Notes: generated by a model not told the origin, from the letters alone. 64,000 bases of DNA from UBA5078 sp033721235 (GCA_033721235.1 JAWWAY010000012.1:34937-98936), one strand, 5' to 3'. Positions 43,945-53,559 are shown, counted from the first letter of the stretch. Translations and numbers: made by a program.

Positions 43945-45183
43945 CTAAAAGAATAGCCACCAAACAACATAGAACACGCTGAAAGCGCTAAGATAGACAA
44001 GGCCGACCCAGGCTAAAACTCTAATGGATTTTTTCGATTCTAAGTCACGAGCTAAGTCTAAGTTCAACCAGGCGAAGAATGGTGTAGTAATAAATGCCAG
44101 TGTCATTGCGAAGGAGAGCATAGGGCCGAGAGCGCTTTGAAAGAAGAGGATGACCGCCATGCCACACAGGGCCTGTATGATAATCCACGCGCTTAAAGGA
44201 AGTGGCTTCTCGGGAGTCTCGCTATTGCTGAGTAAGCGCACGGATTCATGAAGAGTTCTCGCATAGCCATCCATTACAGCGAGAGTTGTGCCAAACATAC
44301 ACATGAACGCAATTCCAGCCACCATAAGGCGTGCCCACTCGCCTATGGTCGTTGAATACATGGAGACCAATTGTTCTGCGAAAGCCGCGCTGGCAAGGGC
44401 AATTTCTTGGTCGGAGCCGTGCTGGATCAGCGCTCCCAATGCAAGGAAAGTCACTGCCAAAAAAACCGCCACGCCATAGCCGAAGTTAAAGTCAAATAAT
44501 GCATCTTTTAGGTTCACTTGGGTCAGGTGTTGTTTCGACCGAGTCCAGAGAGAACTAATAGCGGATATCTCGATGGGGACTGGCATCCATCCAATCATGG
44601 CAACCAGGAAAGCGAGAGATGAAAGTTCCCAAGGGGACGGGCTAGTAAAATTTGTCGGTGTCGCGGCGCCTTTAGTCCAGGCAATGACCACCGCTGCCAC
44701 AGTTGTAAGAGTTAAGACGAGCATCAACACTTTAGAGAGAGTGTCTAGTAATCTGTAGTGGCCCGCCAATAAAATACTTAAACATATCAATAACAGAGTC
44801 CAACACAGGGTTGTGAGGGACAATTCCCAAGGTAGGAAATACTGCAGTAGGCTTGCACTGAGAATTAAGACGCCAGCGGTATTCACAACGGCAGCAATGA
44901 TGTTGAGTAGGGTGAAGGCGAGCAGTGTATTGCGTCCCTTACGAAAATAGCCGCTTACGAGGCTTTCACCGTGGTGGATGGTGTACTGTACCCCAAAGCG
45001 AAAGAAGGGGTACTTGAGCAGGTTTACTAGCAGAATTAACCACAGTAACTGCCAACCAAACAGGGCTCCTGCCTGAGTCGAGGCCACAAGATGTGAGCCG
45101 CCAACGGCGGCAGAAGACATAACTAAGCCGGGGCCAAGCGCGCGTAGTCTAGAGTTCATTAGCTTTGCTTCCATGGTCATCAA
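43945..45183 (-). CDS. NRAMP-family transporter lacking the canonical metal motif
   Basis: A 412-residue polytopic membrane protein with the NRAMP fold. LGPGLVMSSAAVGGSHLVASTQAG at TM1 aligns with the metal-binding helix of NRAMP, but DPGN is replaced by VGGS. At TM6 IGWMPVPIEISAISS keeps the Met of MPH and replaces His by Val. Both changes remove ligands for Mn/Fe. About 11 spans. It is therefore a diverged member of unknown substrate. Start codon is one of two adjacent ATGs. Its stop is 6 bases from the convergent GT2 gene. Confidence 0.8.
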   Translation of the reverse strand: MMTMEAKLMNSRLRALGPGLVMSSAAVGGSHLVASTQAGALFGWQLLWLILLVNLLKYPFFRFGVQYTIHHGESLVSGYFRKGRNTLLAFTLLNIIAAVVNTAGVLILSASLLQYFLPWELSLTTLCWTLLLICLSILLAGHYRLLDTLSKVLMLVLTLTTVAAVVIAWTKGAATPTNFTSPSPWELSSLAFLVAMIGWMPVPIEISAISSLWTRSKQHLTQVNLKDALFDFNFGYGVAVFLAVTFLALGALIQHGSDQEIALASAAFAEQLVSMYSTTIGEWARLMVAGIAFMCMFGTTLAVMDGYARTLHESVRLLSNSETPEKPLPLSAWIIIQALCGMAVILFFQSALGPMLSFAMTLAFITTPFFAWLNLDLARDLESKKSIRVLAWVGLVYLSAFSVFYVVWWLFF

Positions 45184-45252
45184 TTTGATTGCACATCATT
45201 GCAGTGCACGCATCATATAGCTGGCTAAGTGCAGACTCAAGATAGAAGCGCT

Positions 45253-45903
45253 CTAGTAATAGTCGCGCTCACGAAACCATAAATTACAGGCCCATTTTTC
45301 GCCACGTATTACAGGCATGCCGCCATGCAAACTGTGAGGGTGGCGAATGGTAGTGCCGGGGTAGCAACTGTGGAAGATGACGAGTCGGCCTTTCTTAGCC
45401 TCTACTTGTTGCTTGAGCTTGGGGAAAATAGTGCCACCGCCCTCGTCTACGTCATTGAGATAGAGCAGACAAGTTATTAAGCGCTGGCCCCCTCGTTTCA
45501 TGCACCGTTGGCCCGCCTCGGTATTTGCGTCCCAGGCATCGAAGTGGGGGGCGTATTCTTGGGATTCGAAGTAGTGAATGAGCTGGAGGGACTCTGCCTG
45601 ATTCAAGGGCAATTGCACGAGTTCGGCGAGGCGGAGGCACAAAGCCTTGACGGTTTCGTTATGACCATGAGGAAGCCAGAAATTGCGACCGCTTCGCCCC
45701 TTGCTCGTGATGCCCCCTGTGGCTGAACTCACTTTCGCTGGTTCTAGTTTATCTTCCCCAGCAGCGATTAGTGTGGCGATCTCATCGTCATTGAGATAGT
45801 CGTCTATGACCTGCACAATAGGCTCTTGGGCTATCTGCTTTCCTAGCGGATACTCTTGTCGTAGAGTGTTGGCAGATTTCTGGTCGTGAGAGGTATCTGT
45901 CAT
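45253..45903 (-). CDS. Prolyl 4-hydroxylase-like 2OG-Fe(II) dioxygenase
   Basis: A 216-residue cytosolic dioxygenase. The core has H120-x-D122 (PHFDAW), distal H193 (LHGG) and K203 (GEKW) for 2-oxoglutarate, which is the full set for an active P4H-like enzyme. Substrate unknown. No signal peptide. Divergent from a small unknown gene. Confidence 0.86.
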   Translation of the reverse strand: MTDTSHDQKSANTLRQEYPLGKQIAQEPIVQVIDDYLNDDEIATLIAAGEDKLEPAKVSSATGGITSKGRSGRNFWLPHGHNETVKALCLRLAELVQLPLNQAESLQLIHYFESQEYAPHFDAWDANTEAGQRCMKRGGQRLITCLLYLNDVDEGGGTIFPKLKQQVEAKKGRLVIFHSCYPGTTIRHPHSLHGGMPVIRGEKWACNLWFRERDYY

Positions 45904-46057
45904 GATGGGGCCTGTCAGCGGTAATTATTCTATTTAGTACTTGCCTCAAGCTAGGGCGCTTACTCCGGCTCTATCCATGTCTTGGTTCACAGCATAGCAA
46001 ACTTGTTAAAAAGGCTGTAGCTTCCAAATGCATTCATACGTGGGGATACAATTAATA

Positions 46058-46363
46058 ATGAGTAACACTTTTTCAAAAGAAGCACGGGTAGAGACTGATA
46101 TAGAGGACGAGGCTTCCGTGGCGGAAATTCTGCGAGCTTTACGGCGGTATCTACCTGAAGAGGAGGAGGCATCGCTTCAGTCCTGGTTGTGCGAGTATCT
46201 GTCCAAGCAAATAAATGAGGGTAGCTTAGGCTTTTACATTGATGAATTCGGCGCTAAAGATGTAGTCGAAATAAGCGCTCAAGAAGCGCTAGAAATGCTC
46301 GCAGAGCGAGAAGTATGGAATGCTGAGCACGATGTGATGCTGCATCCGTTTTATATAGATTAA
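46058..46363 (+). CDS. Small acidic protein of unknown function
   Basis: A 101-residue frame from ATG 46058; an ATG at 46028 would add ten residues. Acidic and helical by eye (EDEASVAEILRALRRYLPEEEEASL), ending HDVMLHPFYID. No signal peptide, membrane span or recognised domain. No strong ribosome site. Its coding is plausible but unproven. Confidence 0.5.
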   Translation: MSNTFSKEARVETDIEDEASVAEILRALRRYLPEEEEASLQSWLCEYLSKQINEGSLGFYIDEFGAKDVVEISAQEALEMLAEREVWNAEHDVMLHPFYID

Positions 46364-46476
46364 CTTATGGTTTCATGCGCTTAGCTGCAGTGACAGGCCT
46401 TATTGCCTGTAGTAGTTTGAATTCTCAAAAGATTCCGCAGTATTACCGCTAATGCCAAAAAGGGGGCAGCTAAAAT

Positions 46477-47658
46477 ATGAATAAAAATAGCACTATTTCA
46501 CAAGCTAAGTGGTACAAGGCCTTTCACGTCGCCGCCGGATTCCTGATCGGTACGGGCATGGCCAGTGTTGGCTATGCGCAATCTATGACTGACGAAGTTG
46601 ATTACGCCGATCCGGCGTCTTGGTTATGCAGCCCTGAGAATAACGCTGCCTGCGAGGCGGATCTAACGACGACAGTGGTGGCAGCCGATGGGAGTTTGAC
46701 GCGAGAAGCGTTCACGGCAAATAAAGATGCGGCAGTGGACTGCTTCTACGTATATCCGACGGTCTCACTTGACCAATCCGCCAATAGCGATATGATCCCC
46801 GGTGACGAAGAATTGAGTGTGGTTCAAGCGCAGTTCGCCCGTTATGGCTCTGAGTGCAGGTTCTTCGCTCCCCTTTACCGTCAGTTCACCTTGACGGCGC
46901 TGCGCGGTGGGCTGGCAGGTACAGATCGAGCACCAATTGATCGGAACCGAGGCTACAACGATGTCTTGAATGCCTGGAACCACTACATGGACCATTATAA
47001 TAACGGTCGAGGAGTTGTGCTCGTTGGGCACTCACAGGGTTCTGGTGTGCTAATGAGACTGCTGGCCGCAGAGATCGATGGAAAGGAAATACAGGATCAA
47101 ATCATAGCTGCGCATATTATTGGGATGCCTCTACAAGTGCCGGATGGCAAAACTGTAGGTGGCACACTTAAGTCTATGCCACTCTGTGAGGCAGCGGATC
47201 AGACTGGATGCGTGGTGGCATACTCCGCTTTCCGCGATACCGTGCCGCCGGCCGCAACCGCATCCTTTGGTCGTGGTACAGAGACTACCTTGGCAGCCTG
47301 TACAAATCCTGCTCAATTGCTCAGAGGCTCGACAGTACTGCATTCGCATTTGAGCAATCCAGTGAGCGATAGTGCCGCTCCGTCGCCATTTGTTGAGGGT
47401 AAGTCTATCGATACTCCGTTCGTAAGCCTGCCTGGGCTAATAACAGGCGAGTGCGTGCTTAATGATCGCATGTCTTACCTAGAGATTACCGTCCATGCGG
47501 ACCCTTCAGACCCGAGAGCGGACAAGATTGAAGGGGATGTCATGACTCCCAATGGCCCTAGCGATTCCTGGGGGCTGCATTTGATTGATATGCACGTTGC
47601 CATGGGAGACTTGGTAGAGCTCGCTGGGGCTCAGGCTGAGGCTTGGCTGGCAAAATAG
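46477..47658 (+). CDS. Exported DUF3089 alpha/beta-hydrolase-like protein
   Basis: 393 residues. Signal peptide about 1-34 (ends VGYAQ). DPASWLCSPENNAACEADL and DCFYVYPTVSLD are typical of DUF3089; the nucleophile elbow is VLVGHSQGSG, and HLIDMHVAMGDL near the C-terminus completes the set. A serine-hydrolase fold is therefore likely; substrate unknown. A ribosome site GGGGGCAG precedes the ATG. Confidence 0.85.
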   Translation: MNKNSTISQAKWYKAFHVAAGFLIGTGMASVGYAQSMTDEVDYADPASWLCSPENNAACEADLTTTVVAADGSLTREAFTANKDAAVDCFYVYPTVSLDQSANSDMIPGDEELSVVQAQFARYGSECRFFAPLYRQFTLTALRGGLAGTDRAPIDRNRGYNDVLNAWNHYMDHYNNGRGVVLVGHSQGSGVLMRLLAAEIDGKEIQDQIIAAHIIGMPLQVPDGKTVGGTLKSMPLCEAADQTGCVVAYSAFRDTVPPAATASFGRGTETTLAACTNPAQLLRGSTVLHSHLSNPVSDSAAPSPFVEGKSIDTPFVSLPGLITGECVLNDRMSYLEITVHADPSDPRADKIEGDVMTPNGPSDSWGLHLIDMHVAMGDLVELAGAQAEAWLAK

Positions 47659-47991
47659 TCATTTCTTAGCGTGTTCGCCAGTGCCGATACCTGAGCTTGC
47701 TGGCGAACACGCTCTCTTCCTCGCTACTTTTAGTCTAGTTACACGATTGAGCCTAGGTTTATCCTGCGCTAGCAAACTGCTATTGTTCTGTGCTCACAAG
47801 AGCATACGAAATCGCGCTTTGCTGCTAAAATATAGCTCTCATTCGACCTGCATGAAGAGCTGTATGGATGCGTTTTCGATAGCATAGGGCCGTTTGTCAT
47901 GGCTAGAGCCGTGTGATCGCTACTACCGTTAACTTGGAAGAGATCACTAGCGGGTAGAACCAATAAAACAGTATTAAGAGAGATTTATTTA
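47659..47991. other. Intergenic region after the DUF3089 gene
   Basis: 333 bases. It opens with a 13-bp perfect inverted repeat (47669-47712) and ends with the ribosome site AAGAGAG of the YebC gene. A short frame at 47681-47887 has no support. Confidence 0.5.
47669..47712 (+). terminator. Inverted repeat, probable terminator
   Basis: GCGTGTTCGCCAG (47669-47681) is perfectly complementary to CTGGCGAACACGC (47700-47712) with an 18-base loop. There is no clear T tract, so it might end transcription weakly or serve another role. Confidence 0.45.
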
Positions 47992-48690
47992 ATGGGCGCA
48001 CAGTGGAAAGCAAAACACAAAGAAATCGCGGCTAATGCCAAAGGTAAAATTTTTACCAAATTAACGAAGGAAATCATGGTGGCGGCCCGTAATGGCGCAG
48101 ACCCCGATATGAATCCGCGACTTCGTTTGGCCGTCGAGCAGGCGAAAAAAGCCTCTATGACTAAAGAGACTCTTGAGAGAGCGATTAAAAAGGGTGCCGG
48201 CCTGCTAGATGAGGTAGTGAACTATGAAAAGTTGACCTATGAAGGCTTCGCCCCTAATCAAGTGCCCGTGATTGTGGAGTGTCTAACAGATAATGCTAAT
48301 CGAACTTACTCAAGCATGCGGGTCTTGTTTCGAAAAGGACAGTTGGGTAATTCAGGCTCGGTATCTTGGGATTTCGACTACCTTGGTATGATTGAGGCAA
48401 GCCCGGTCGCAGACGATGCGGATCCAGATTTGGCGGCTATCGAGGCGGGCGCGCAAGACTTGGAAGCCGCGGATGAAGGACAAACCATGTTCTATACCGA
48501 CCCTACTGACCTAGATGCGGTATGTAAAGCATTGCCCAATTACGGTTATAAGGTTGAGACAGCAAAACTAGGTTATCGCCCTAAAAACCCGGTCACACTA
48601 AGTGCCGAAGCGCTCGAGGAAGTAGAGGAGTTTTTGAGTGCAATTGACGAAGACGATGATGTGCAAACTGTCTATGCTGGGCTTGCCTAG
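47992..48690 (+). CDS. YebC/PmpR-family protein, YeeN type
   Basis: 232 residues of the TACO1/YebC family, which relieves ribosome stalling or acts as a transcription regulator in various bacteria. MGAQWKAKHKEIAANAKGKIFTKLTKEIMVAAR and AIKKGAGL are family features, and YEGFAPNQVPVIVECLTDNANRT is diagnostic. The start (MGAQWK rather than MAGHSKW) is the YeeN-like form. A stand-alone gene; the usual ruvC neighbour is absent. Confidence 0.85.
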   Translation: MGAQWKAKHKEIAANAKGKIFTKLTKEIMVAARNGADPDMNPRLRLAVEQAKKASMTKETLERAIKKGAGLLDEVVNYEKLTYEGFAPNQVPVIVECLTDNANRTYSSMRVLFRKGQLGNSGSVSWDFDYLGMIEASPVADDADPDLAAIEAGAQDLEAADEGQTMFYTDPTDLDAVCKALPNYGYKVETAKLGYRPKNPVTLSAEALEEVEEFLSAIDEDDDVQTVYAGLA

Positions 48691-48834
48691 TAATAAAAGT
48701 CAAACATGGCACTTAAAGTGTTTCTATCGTGTTAATTGATTGTTTTCATGACGGGTTTTTCTTATTCGGTGGATATTTTTTTCTAAGTTTGTAATCATAA
48801 TAAGCGAATTTAATGAAAAAAGGAGAGTATAAGA

Positions 48835-49305
48835 ATGGGTAAGATTGATATTGGAATTTCTCAAGATGACCGTACTAGCATTGCTAATGGACTAAAGAGA
48901 TTATTGGCAGACTCTTACACGCTCTATCTCCAGACCCATAACTTTCATTGGAATGTTACGGGGCCACATTTTCGTGAACTACATTTAATGTTCGAGGAAC
49001 ACTACACAGAGCTTGCGGTAGCTGTTGATGATATTGCAGAAAGAATTCGTACTCTCGATGTGGCCGCTCCTGGTACCTATAAGGAGTTCGTAGAACTCAG
49101 TTCGATTAAGGAAGTCGATGGCGTTCCCAGTGGTACAGAGATGGTTGATATTCTAACCCAAGGACACGAGCAAGTAGTAAAGACTTGTCGTGAAGTACTG
49201 AAGCTGGCGCAGGCTGGTGAGGATGAGTCAACCGTAGCACTTGCCTCTGACCGAATGCGAATTCACGAAAAGACTGCGTGGATGCTACGCGTTCTTAATA
49301 AGTAA
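48835..49305 (+). CDS. Dps-family iron-storage/DNA-protection protein
   Basis: 156-residue four-helix ferritin-like protein. Ferroxidase residues are visible in THNFHWNVTGPHFRELH and LMFEEHYTELAVAVDDIAER. Binds DNA and detoxifies Fe/H2O2 in stationary phase. Ribosome site AAAAGGAG is strong. No OxyR or other site is clear in the AT-rich upstream DNA. Confidence 0.92.
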   Translation: MGKIDIGISQDDRTSIANGLKRLLADSYTLYLQTHNFHWNVTGPHFRELHLMFEEHYTELAVAVDDIAERIRTLDVAAPGTYKEFVELSSIKEVDGVPSGTEMVDILTQGHEQVVKTCREVLKLAQAGEDESTVALASDRMRIHEKTAWMLRVLNK

Positions 49306-49380
49306 ACACATAAGGTGCTGTGGCGGAAAGTCGCATTTAGCAGCCGAGGCTTTTTAAGCTCTACAATTAGGCGCTAGCCA

Positions 49381-50979
49381 ATGAGTGAAGTACCACGTCA
49401 CAGTTCTAATAGTCAGAATGAAGGGCCGTCTCGCAAAAGGGGCGGCCTTTTGCGTTCGAGCGCTATTACTGGCAGCATGACAATGGTCTCTAGAGTCTTA
49501 GGGCTCGTCCGCGATATAGTCATCGCCAAATTCTTTGGTCCCGGAGATGGCGCGGACGCTTTCTTTCTGGCCTTTAAAATTCCGAATTTTCTTCGTCGCC
49601 TTTTCGCTGAAGGAGCGTTTAACCAGGCCTTTGTGCCTGTTCTATCGGAGTATAGAAGTACTCGTTCCCACGACGAGGTTAGAGGTTTAATTGCCAGTGT
49701 CGCAGCTAGGCTCGGCACTGTCCTTTTGCTGCTTAGTGCTTTTGTTATACTCGCAGCCCCATTGATCTCTATTCCAATCGCTTATGGTTTTAGAGAGAAC
49801 GCGGATAAGTTTGCTCTGTTTGTTGATATGCTGCAGATCACTTTTCCTTATCTTTTTCTAATTTCCATGGCGGCCTTTGTGAGCGCCATTCTCAATAGCT
49901 ACGATAAATTCGCCGTACCGGCGGTGACTCCTAGTTTATTGAATATTGCTTTGATCGCTTCTGCGGTTTTTCTGAGCCCCTATATGGAGAGGCCGGAAAT
50001 AGCGCTGGCGATCGGCGTTTTTATTGCGGGCGTCGCGCAGCTGATGTTTCAACTGCCGCTGTTGGCTCGAATGCGGCTTCTCCCTATTCCACGATTTAAC
50101 TCCAAGCACGAGGGAGTTCAGCGCATTATGACACTTATGGTGCCGGCGCTATTTGGCGTATCTGTTAGTCAGATTAATCTATTATTCGATACTTTTATTG
50201 CGTCGCTCTTAGTGTCTGGCAGTGTGTCATGGCTATACTTTTCAGACCGCCTAGTCGAGTTGCCCCTGGGAATATTTGGCATAGCTATTGCGACGGTAGT
50301 CCTGCCAAGTTTGTCGCGTAAACATGCCAGTGAATTTAAAGAGGAATTTGCAGCAACTTTGGATTGGGCATTTCGCATGATACTCATCATTGCGGTGCCC
50401 GCGAGCCTTGCCTTGATAGTACTGGCTGAACCACTAATTATCACTCTTTTCCAAGGGCAGAATTTCTCTGTAGACGATGTGATAAAAGTGACTAGCAGCT
50501 TGCAAGCCTATACCTTCGGTTTACTCGCCTTTATGTCGATAAAGGTGTTTGCGCCGGGCTACTATTCACGGCAGGACACTAAGACTCCTGTAAAAATTGG
50601 TGTGATCGCGATGCTCGCCAATATGGGTTTGAACGCCATTTTTGTTTTTGGTTTTAATCTTGCTCATACCGGCTTGGCTCTCGCTACCTCTGTTGCCGCT
50701 TTCATAAACGCGGGTTTATTACTGCGAGGCCTATTGCGTCAGGGCGTATTTCGTTTTCAAAGCGGCTGGCTAGTATTTTTATTGAGACTAGTCTTGGCGA
50801 ATGCGCTGATGGTTTGCTTTCTAGTGTTTACCGCGAGTGCTTGGCAAGAGTGGTTGGACTGGGGAGTGTGGACGCGAATCGGTCAACTATGTCTTTTGTG
50901 TCTGGGCGGTTTGGGAATCTACCTTGCTGTGCTGTACTTGGCTGGTTTGCGCTTTAGAGAATTACTGGAGCACAAATAA
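49381..50979 (+). CDS. murJ: Lipid II flippase MurJ
   Basis: A 532-residue multi-span inner-membrane protein of the MOP superfamily that moves lipid II across the membrane for cell-wall synthesis. SRVLGLVRDIVIAKFFGPGDGADAFF and PNFLRRLFAEGAFNQAFVPV are diagnostic N-terminal signatures; about 14 spans. In many gammaproteobacteria murJ adjoins rpsT and ribF; here it is about 10 kb from rpsT and no ribF follows. Confidence 0.95.
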   Translation: MSEVPRHSSNSQNEGPSRKRGGLLRSSAITGSMTMVSRVLGLVRDIVIAKFFGPGDGADAFFLAFKIPNFLRRLFAEGAFNQAFVPVLSEYRSTRSHDEVRGLIASVAARLGTVLLLLSAFVILAAPLISIPIAYGFRENADKFALFVDMLQITFPYLFLISMAAFVSAILNSYDKFAVPAVTPSLLNIALIASAVFLSPYMERPEIALAIGVFIAGVAQLMFQLPLLARMRLLPIPRFNSKHEGVQRIMTLMVPALFGVSVSQINLLFDTFIASLLVSGSVSWLYFSDRLVELPLGIFGIAIATVVLPSLSRKHASEFKEEFAATLDWAFRMILIIAVPASLALIVLAEPLIITLFQGQNFSVDDVIKVTSSLQAYTFGLLAFMSIKVFAPGYYSRQDTKTPVKIGVIAMLANMGLNAIFVFGFNLAHTGLALATSVAAFINAGLLLRGLLRQGVFRFQSGWLVFLLRLVLANALMVCFLVFTASAWQEWLDWGVWTRIGQLCLLCLGGLGIYLAVLYLAGLRFRELLEHK

Positions 50980-51201
50980 ACTGCTGTTCACAAACACTCT
51001 GAACTATAAAACCAATGATGATGATAGATAAAAAGCCTTTTACTAACCGTCCCTGACTATGTCATTGTTTAGCATCGGTTTTGTATCGAGTGCGCGCTTT
51101 GAGATCGCGGTGCAAGCAGGTTTCAGGTTAAGCGAGGGTTTGCACGCATATCTTTGCTATATTGCGACGACTATTTTTGAGCAGATTATAGAGTGTAGGT
51201 A

Positions 51202-52272
51202 ATGATGGAACAGAAAACGAACGACAATCTTCATATAACTTTGGAAGAACTCTTGCCAAGCCCAAAGACTTTGAAAGAGGCAATGCCTTTATCGGGTAAG
51301 GCTCTAGAGACAGTTCTTGCTGGGCACAAGGGAGTCAAAGGTATTCTCGATGGCGAAGACCCGCGCCTGATCGTTGTCGTTGGGCCTTGCTCTATACACA
51401 GCGTAGAGGAAGCATTGGACTATGCACGTTTGTTGAAGCCTCTAGCTGATGAGCTAAGCGACACACTCTTGATTCTTATGCGTGTCTACTTTGAAAAGCC
51501 TCGGACTACGGTGGGCTGGGAGGGACTTATATATGATCCTCACTTGGATGGATCTCACCGGATCGAGCATGGGCTTAGAATCGGGCGAAAGCTAATGCTC
51601 GATATTAATGAGATTGGTTTGCCTATTGCCATCGAGGCGCTAGACCTGATCTCGCCCCAATATTTGCAAGACTTAGTGTCATGGACGGCCATTGGCGCCC
51701 GTACGACTGAGTCGCCTACGCACCGAAAGCTTTCCAGTGGTATTTCCTCTGCTGTAGGTTTTAAGAACAATGTTGACGGCAGCTTGACGGTGGCGGTGAA
51801 TGCCATTCGCTCGGCATCCGCTGCCAACTCTTTTATCAGTGTTACTGAAGAGGGACAGGTAGCAGCATTTCGTAGTTCGGGTAATCCCCATTGTCACGTT
51901 ATCTTGCGTGGTGGTAAATCGCCAAATTATGCCCCCGAGTTTGTGGCCGCCTGTGAGGCAGAACTACGTAAGGCAGGCTTGGCAGAGAATATTATGGTGG
52001 ATTGCAGCCATGGTAATTCTATGAAGGATCACAGCAAGCAATTGGGTGTTCTCGAAAGCGTGACTGAGCAAATTGAGCAAGGCAATAAGTCAATAATCGG
52101 CGTAATGCTTGAGAGCAATCTGTGTGAGGGCAATCAGCCCATACCAGACGACTTAGAGGAGATTCGTTACGGCGTTTCGATTACGGATGCCTGCATCAAT
52201 TGGGAAAATACTGAGCTTGCACTGAGAGAAATGGCTCACAGGCTAAAAGATATTCTTCCGAAACGGAAATAA
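51202..52272 (+). CDS. 3-Deoxy-7-phosphoheptulonate (DAHP) synthase
   Basis: First enzyme of the shikimate pathway, 356 residues, type I-alpha (AroF/G/H-like). VVVGPCSIHS (about 57-66), RVYFEKPRTTVGWEG, IGARTTESPTHR and MVDCSHGNSMKDH are the PEP, E4P and metal-binding regions. Isozyme feedback class cannot be assigned by eye. Convergent with an aromatic aminotransferase, sharing a 13-bp bidirectional terminator. Confidence 0.93.
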   Translation: MMEQKTNDNLHITLEELLPSPKTLKEAMPLSGKALETVLAGHKGVKGILDGEDPRLIVVVGPCSIHSVEEALDYARLLKPLADELSDTLLILMRVYFEKPRTTVGWEGLIYDPHLDGSHRIEHGLRIGRKLMLDINEIGLPIAIEALDLISPQYLQDLVSWTAIGARTTESPTHRKLSSGISSAVGFKNNVDGSLTVAVNAIRSASAANSFISVTEEGQVAAFRSSGNPHCHVILRGGKSPNYAPEFVAACEAELRKAGLAENIMVDCSHGNSMKDHSKQLGVLESVTEQIEQGNKSIIGVMLESNLCEGNQPIPDDLEEIRYGVSITDACINWENTELALREMAHRLKDILPKRK

Positions 52273-52277
52273 AGCGA

Positions 52278-52310
52278 TTAGCGTTGCCGAATATTGCTCG
52301 GCAACGCTAA
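52278..52310. terminator. Bidirectional hairpin between DAHP synthase and aminotransferase
   Basis: TTAGCGTTGCCGA (52278-52290) pairs perfectly with TCGGCAACGCTAA (52298-52310), 7-base loop. It is five bases after the DAHP synthase stop and six before that of the convergent gene, so it may serve both. Confidence 0.75.
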
Positions 52311-52316
52311 TAAAGG

Positions 52317-53510
52317 CTACTTCAATACGGCTTTAAGGCTATCGACTAAGTAATCAATATTCTTATCGTTTATGCCAGCCACATTGATGCGGCTAGAGTT
52401 CACTAAATAAATACTATAGTCGTTTACTAAGCGTTGGATTTGCTCAACAGAAACGCCTAGAAAAGAGAACATTCCTTTCTCGTGCTGAATAAAACCAAAG
52501 TCTCTGTCTACTCCAGCGGAGGCCAAGCTGTTTACCAGCAAGCCTCGCAGGCTATTAATGCGTTCGCGCATCTGGGTCAGCTCATTATCCCAGTCGGCTC
52601 GCAAGCTGGCATCTGAGAGAATGGTTTCTACCACTGTTGCGCCATGATCGGGCGGCATGGAGTAAATTCCACGGGCCGTTGAGGCGATAAGACTAGCAGT
52701 GGCCGCCTTCGATTCGGCGTTTTCGCAAATCACCGTCAGGGCACCCGTGCGCTCTCGGTACAGGCCAAAGTTTTTGGAGCAGGAACTGACGATAATTAAC
52801 TCGGGTAGTGACTCTGCCAGTAGACGAACGCCATAGCAGTCCTCGTCGAGTCCATCGCCCAAGCCTTGATAGGCCAAGTCGATAAAGGGGGTAAAGCCCT
52901 TTTTCAATGCCAGGTCGCGAACCGCTTGCCATTGTTCTTGGCTCAAGTCAGCGCCGCATGGGTTGTGGCAACAGCCATGTAATAAGACTAAGTCGCCGAC
53001 ACCTGCCTGCTCTAAGCTCGACATCATTTCGTCAAACTTGATGCTATGAGTGTCGTAGTCGTAGTAAGGGTAGGTGCTGATCTGTAGCCCTGCATCGCCC
53101 AATAGCGGGATATGGTTGGCCCACGTAGGGTCGCTAACATATATTTGTGCGCCGGGTTTTGTCTTATCGATAAACTCAGCGGCTAGCCTTAGGCCACCGC
53201 AACCACCTGGTGTCTGAAAAGTACAACGACGCTGCTCAAGTTTTTCGGCTAAGTCTTTTCCCAGTACTAGCTGCGCTAGAAGTTCATTATAGCCGGCTGC
53301 ACCGGCAGGGCCGACGTAACTCTTAGAGCTCTGCTGATTGAGTATTTGTTGCTCAGCCACTTTCACGGCGCGCATTACCGGTGTGTCACCGTTAGCATCT
53401 TTATAGACTCCCACCCCCAAATCGATCTTATTGGGGTTTGTGTCTGCTCGAAAGGCAGCCATCAAGCCAAGAATGGGATCGGCCGGAAGTGGCGTTAATT
53501 GTTGAAACAT
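52317..53510 (-). CDS. Aromatic/aspartate aminotransferase (class I)
   Basis: 397-residue PLP enzyme of the AspC/TyrB type. MFQQLTPLPADPILGLMAAFRADTNPNKIDLGVGVYKD is the canonical start; PLP-binding SDPTWANH, HGCCHNPCGADL, and Schiff-base Lys in SSCSKNFGLYRERTG are present. With the neighbouring DAHP synthase, a TyrB-like role in phenylalanine/tyrosine synthesis is plausible. First of a possible minus-strand operon with folD, gloA and a small exported protein (it is the last-transcribed gene). Confidence 0.92.
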   Translation of the reverse strand: MFQQLTPLPADPILGLMAAFRADTNPNKIDLGVGVYKDANGDTPVMRAVKVAEQQILNQQSSKSYVGPAGAAGYNELLAQLVLGKDLAEKLEQRRCTFQTPGGCGGLRLAAEFIDKTKPGAQIYVSDPTWANHIPLLGDAGLQISTYPYYDYDTHSIKFDEMMSSLEQAGVGDLVLLHGCCHNPCGADLSQEQWQAVRDLALKKGFTPFIDLAYQGLGDGLDEDCYGVRLLAESLPELIIVSSCSKNFGLYRERTGALTVICENAESKAATASLIASTARGIYSMPPDHGATVVETILSDASLRADWDNELTQMRERINSLRGLLVNSLASAGVDRDFGFIQHEKGMFSFLGVSVEQIQRLVNDYSIYLVNSSRINVAGINDKNIDYLVDSLKAVLK

Positions 53511-53559
53511 CGCAAAAGCTCCTGTCCTGCGTTTGTTTGGCCTTATAGCCCAATAAATT

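Noticed and set aside
47681..47887. A 68-codon frame in the gap before the YebC gene
   Set aside because: Lies over the inverted repeat, has no ribosome site and a composition unlike the neighbours.
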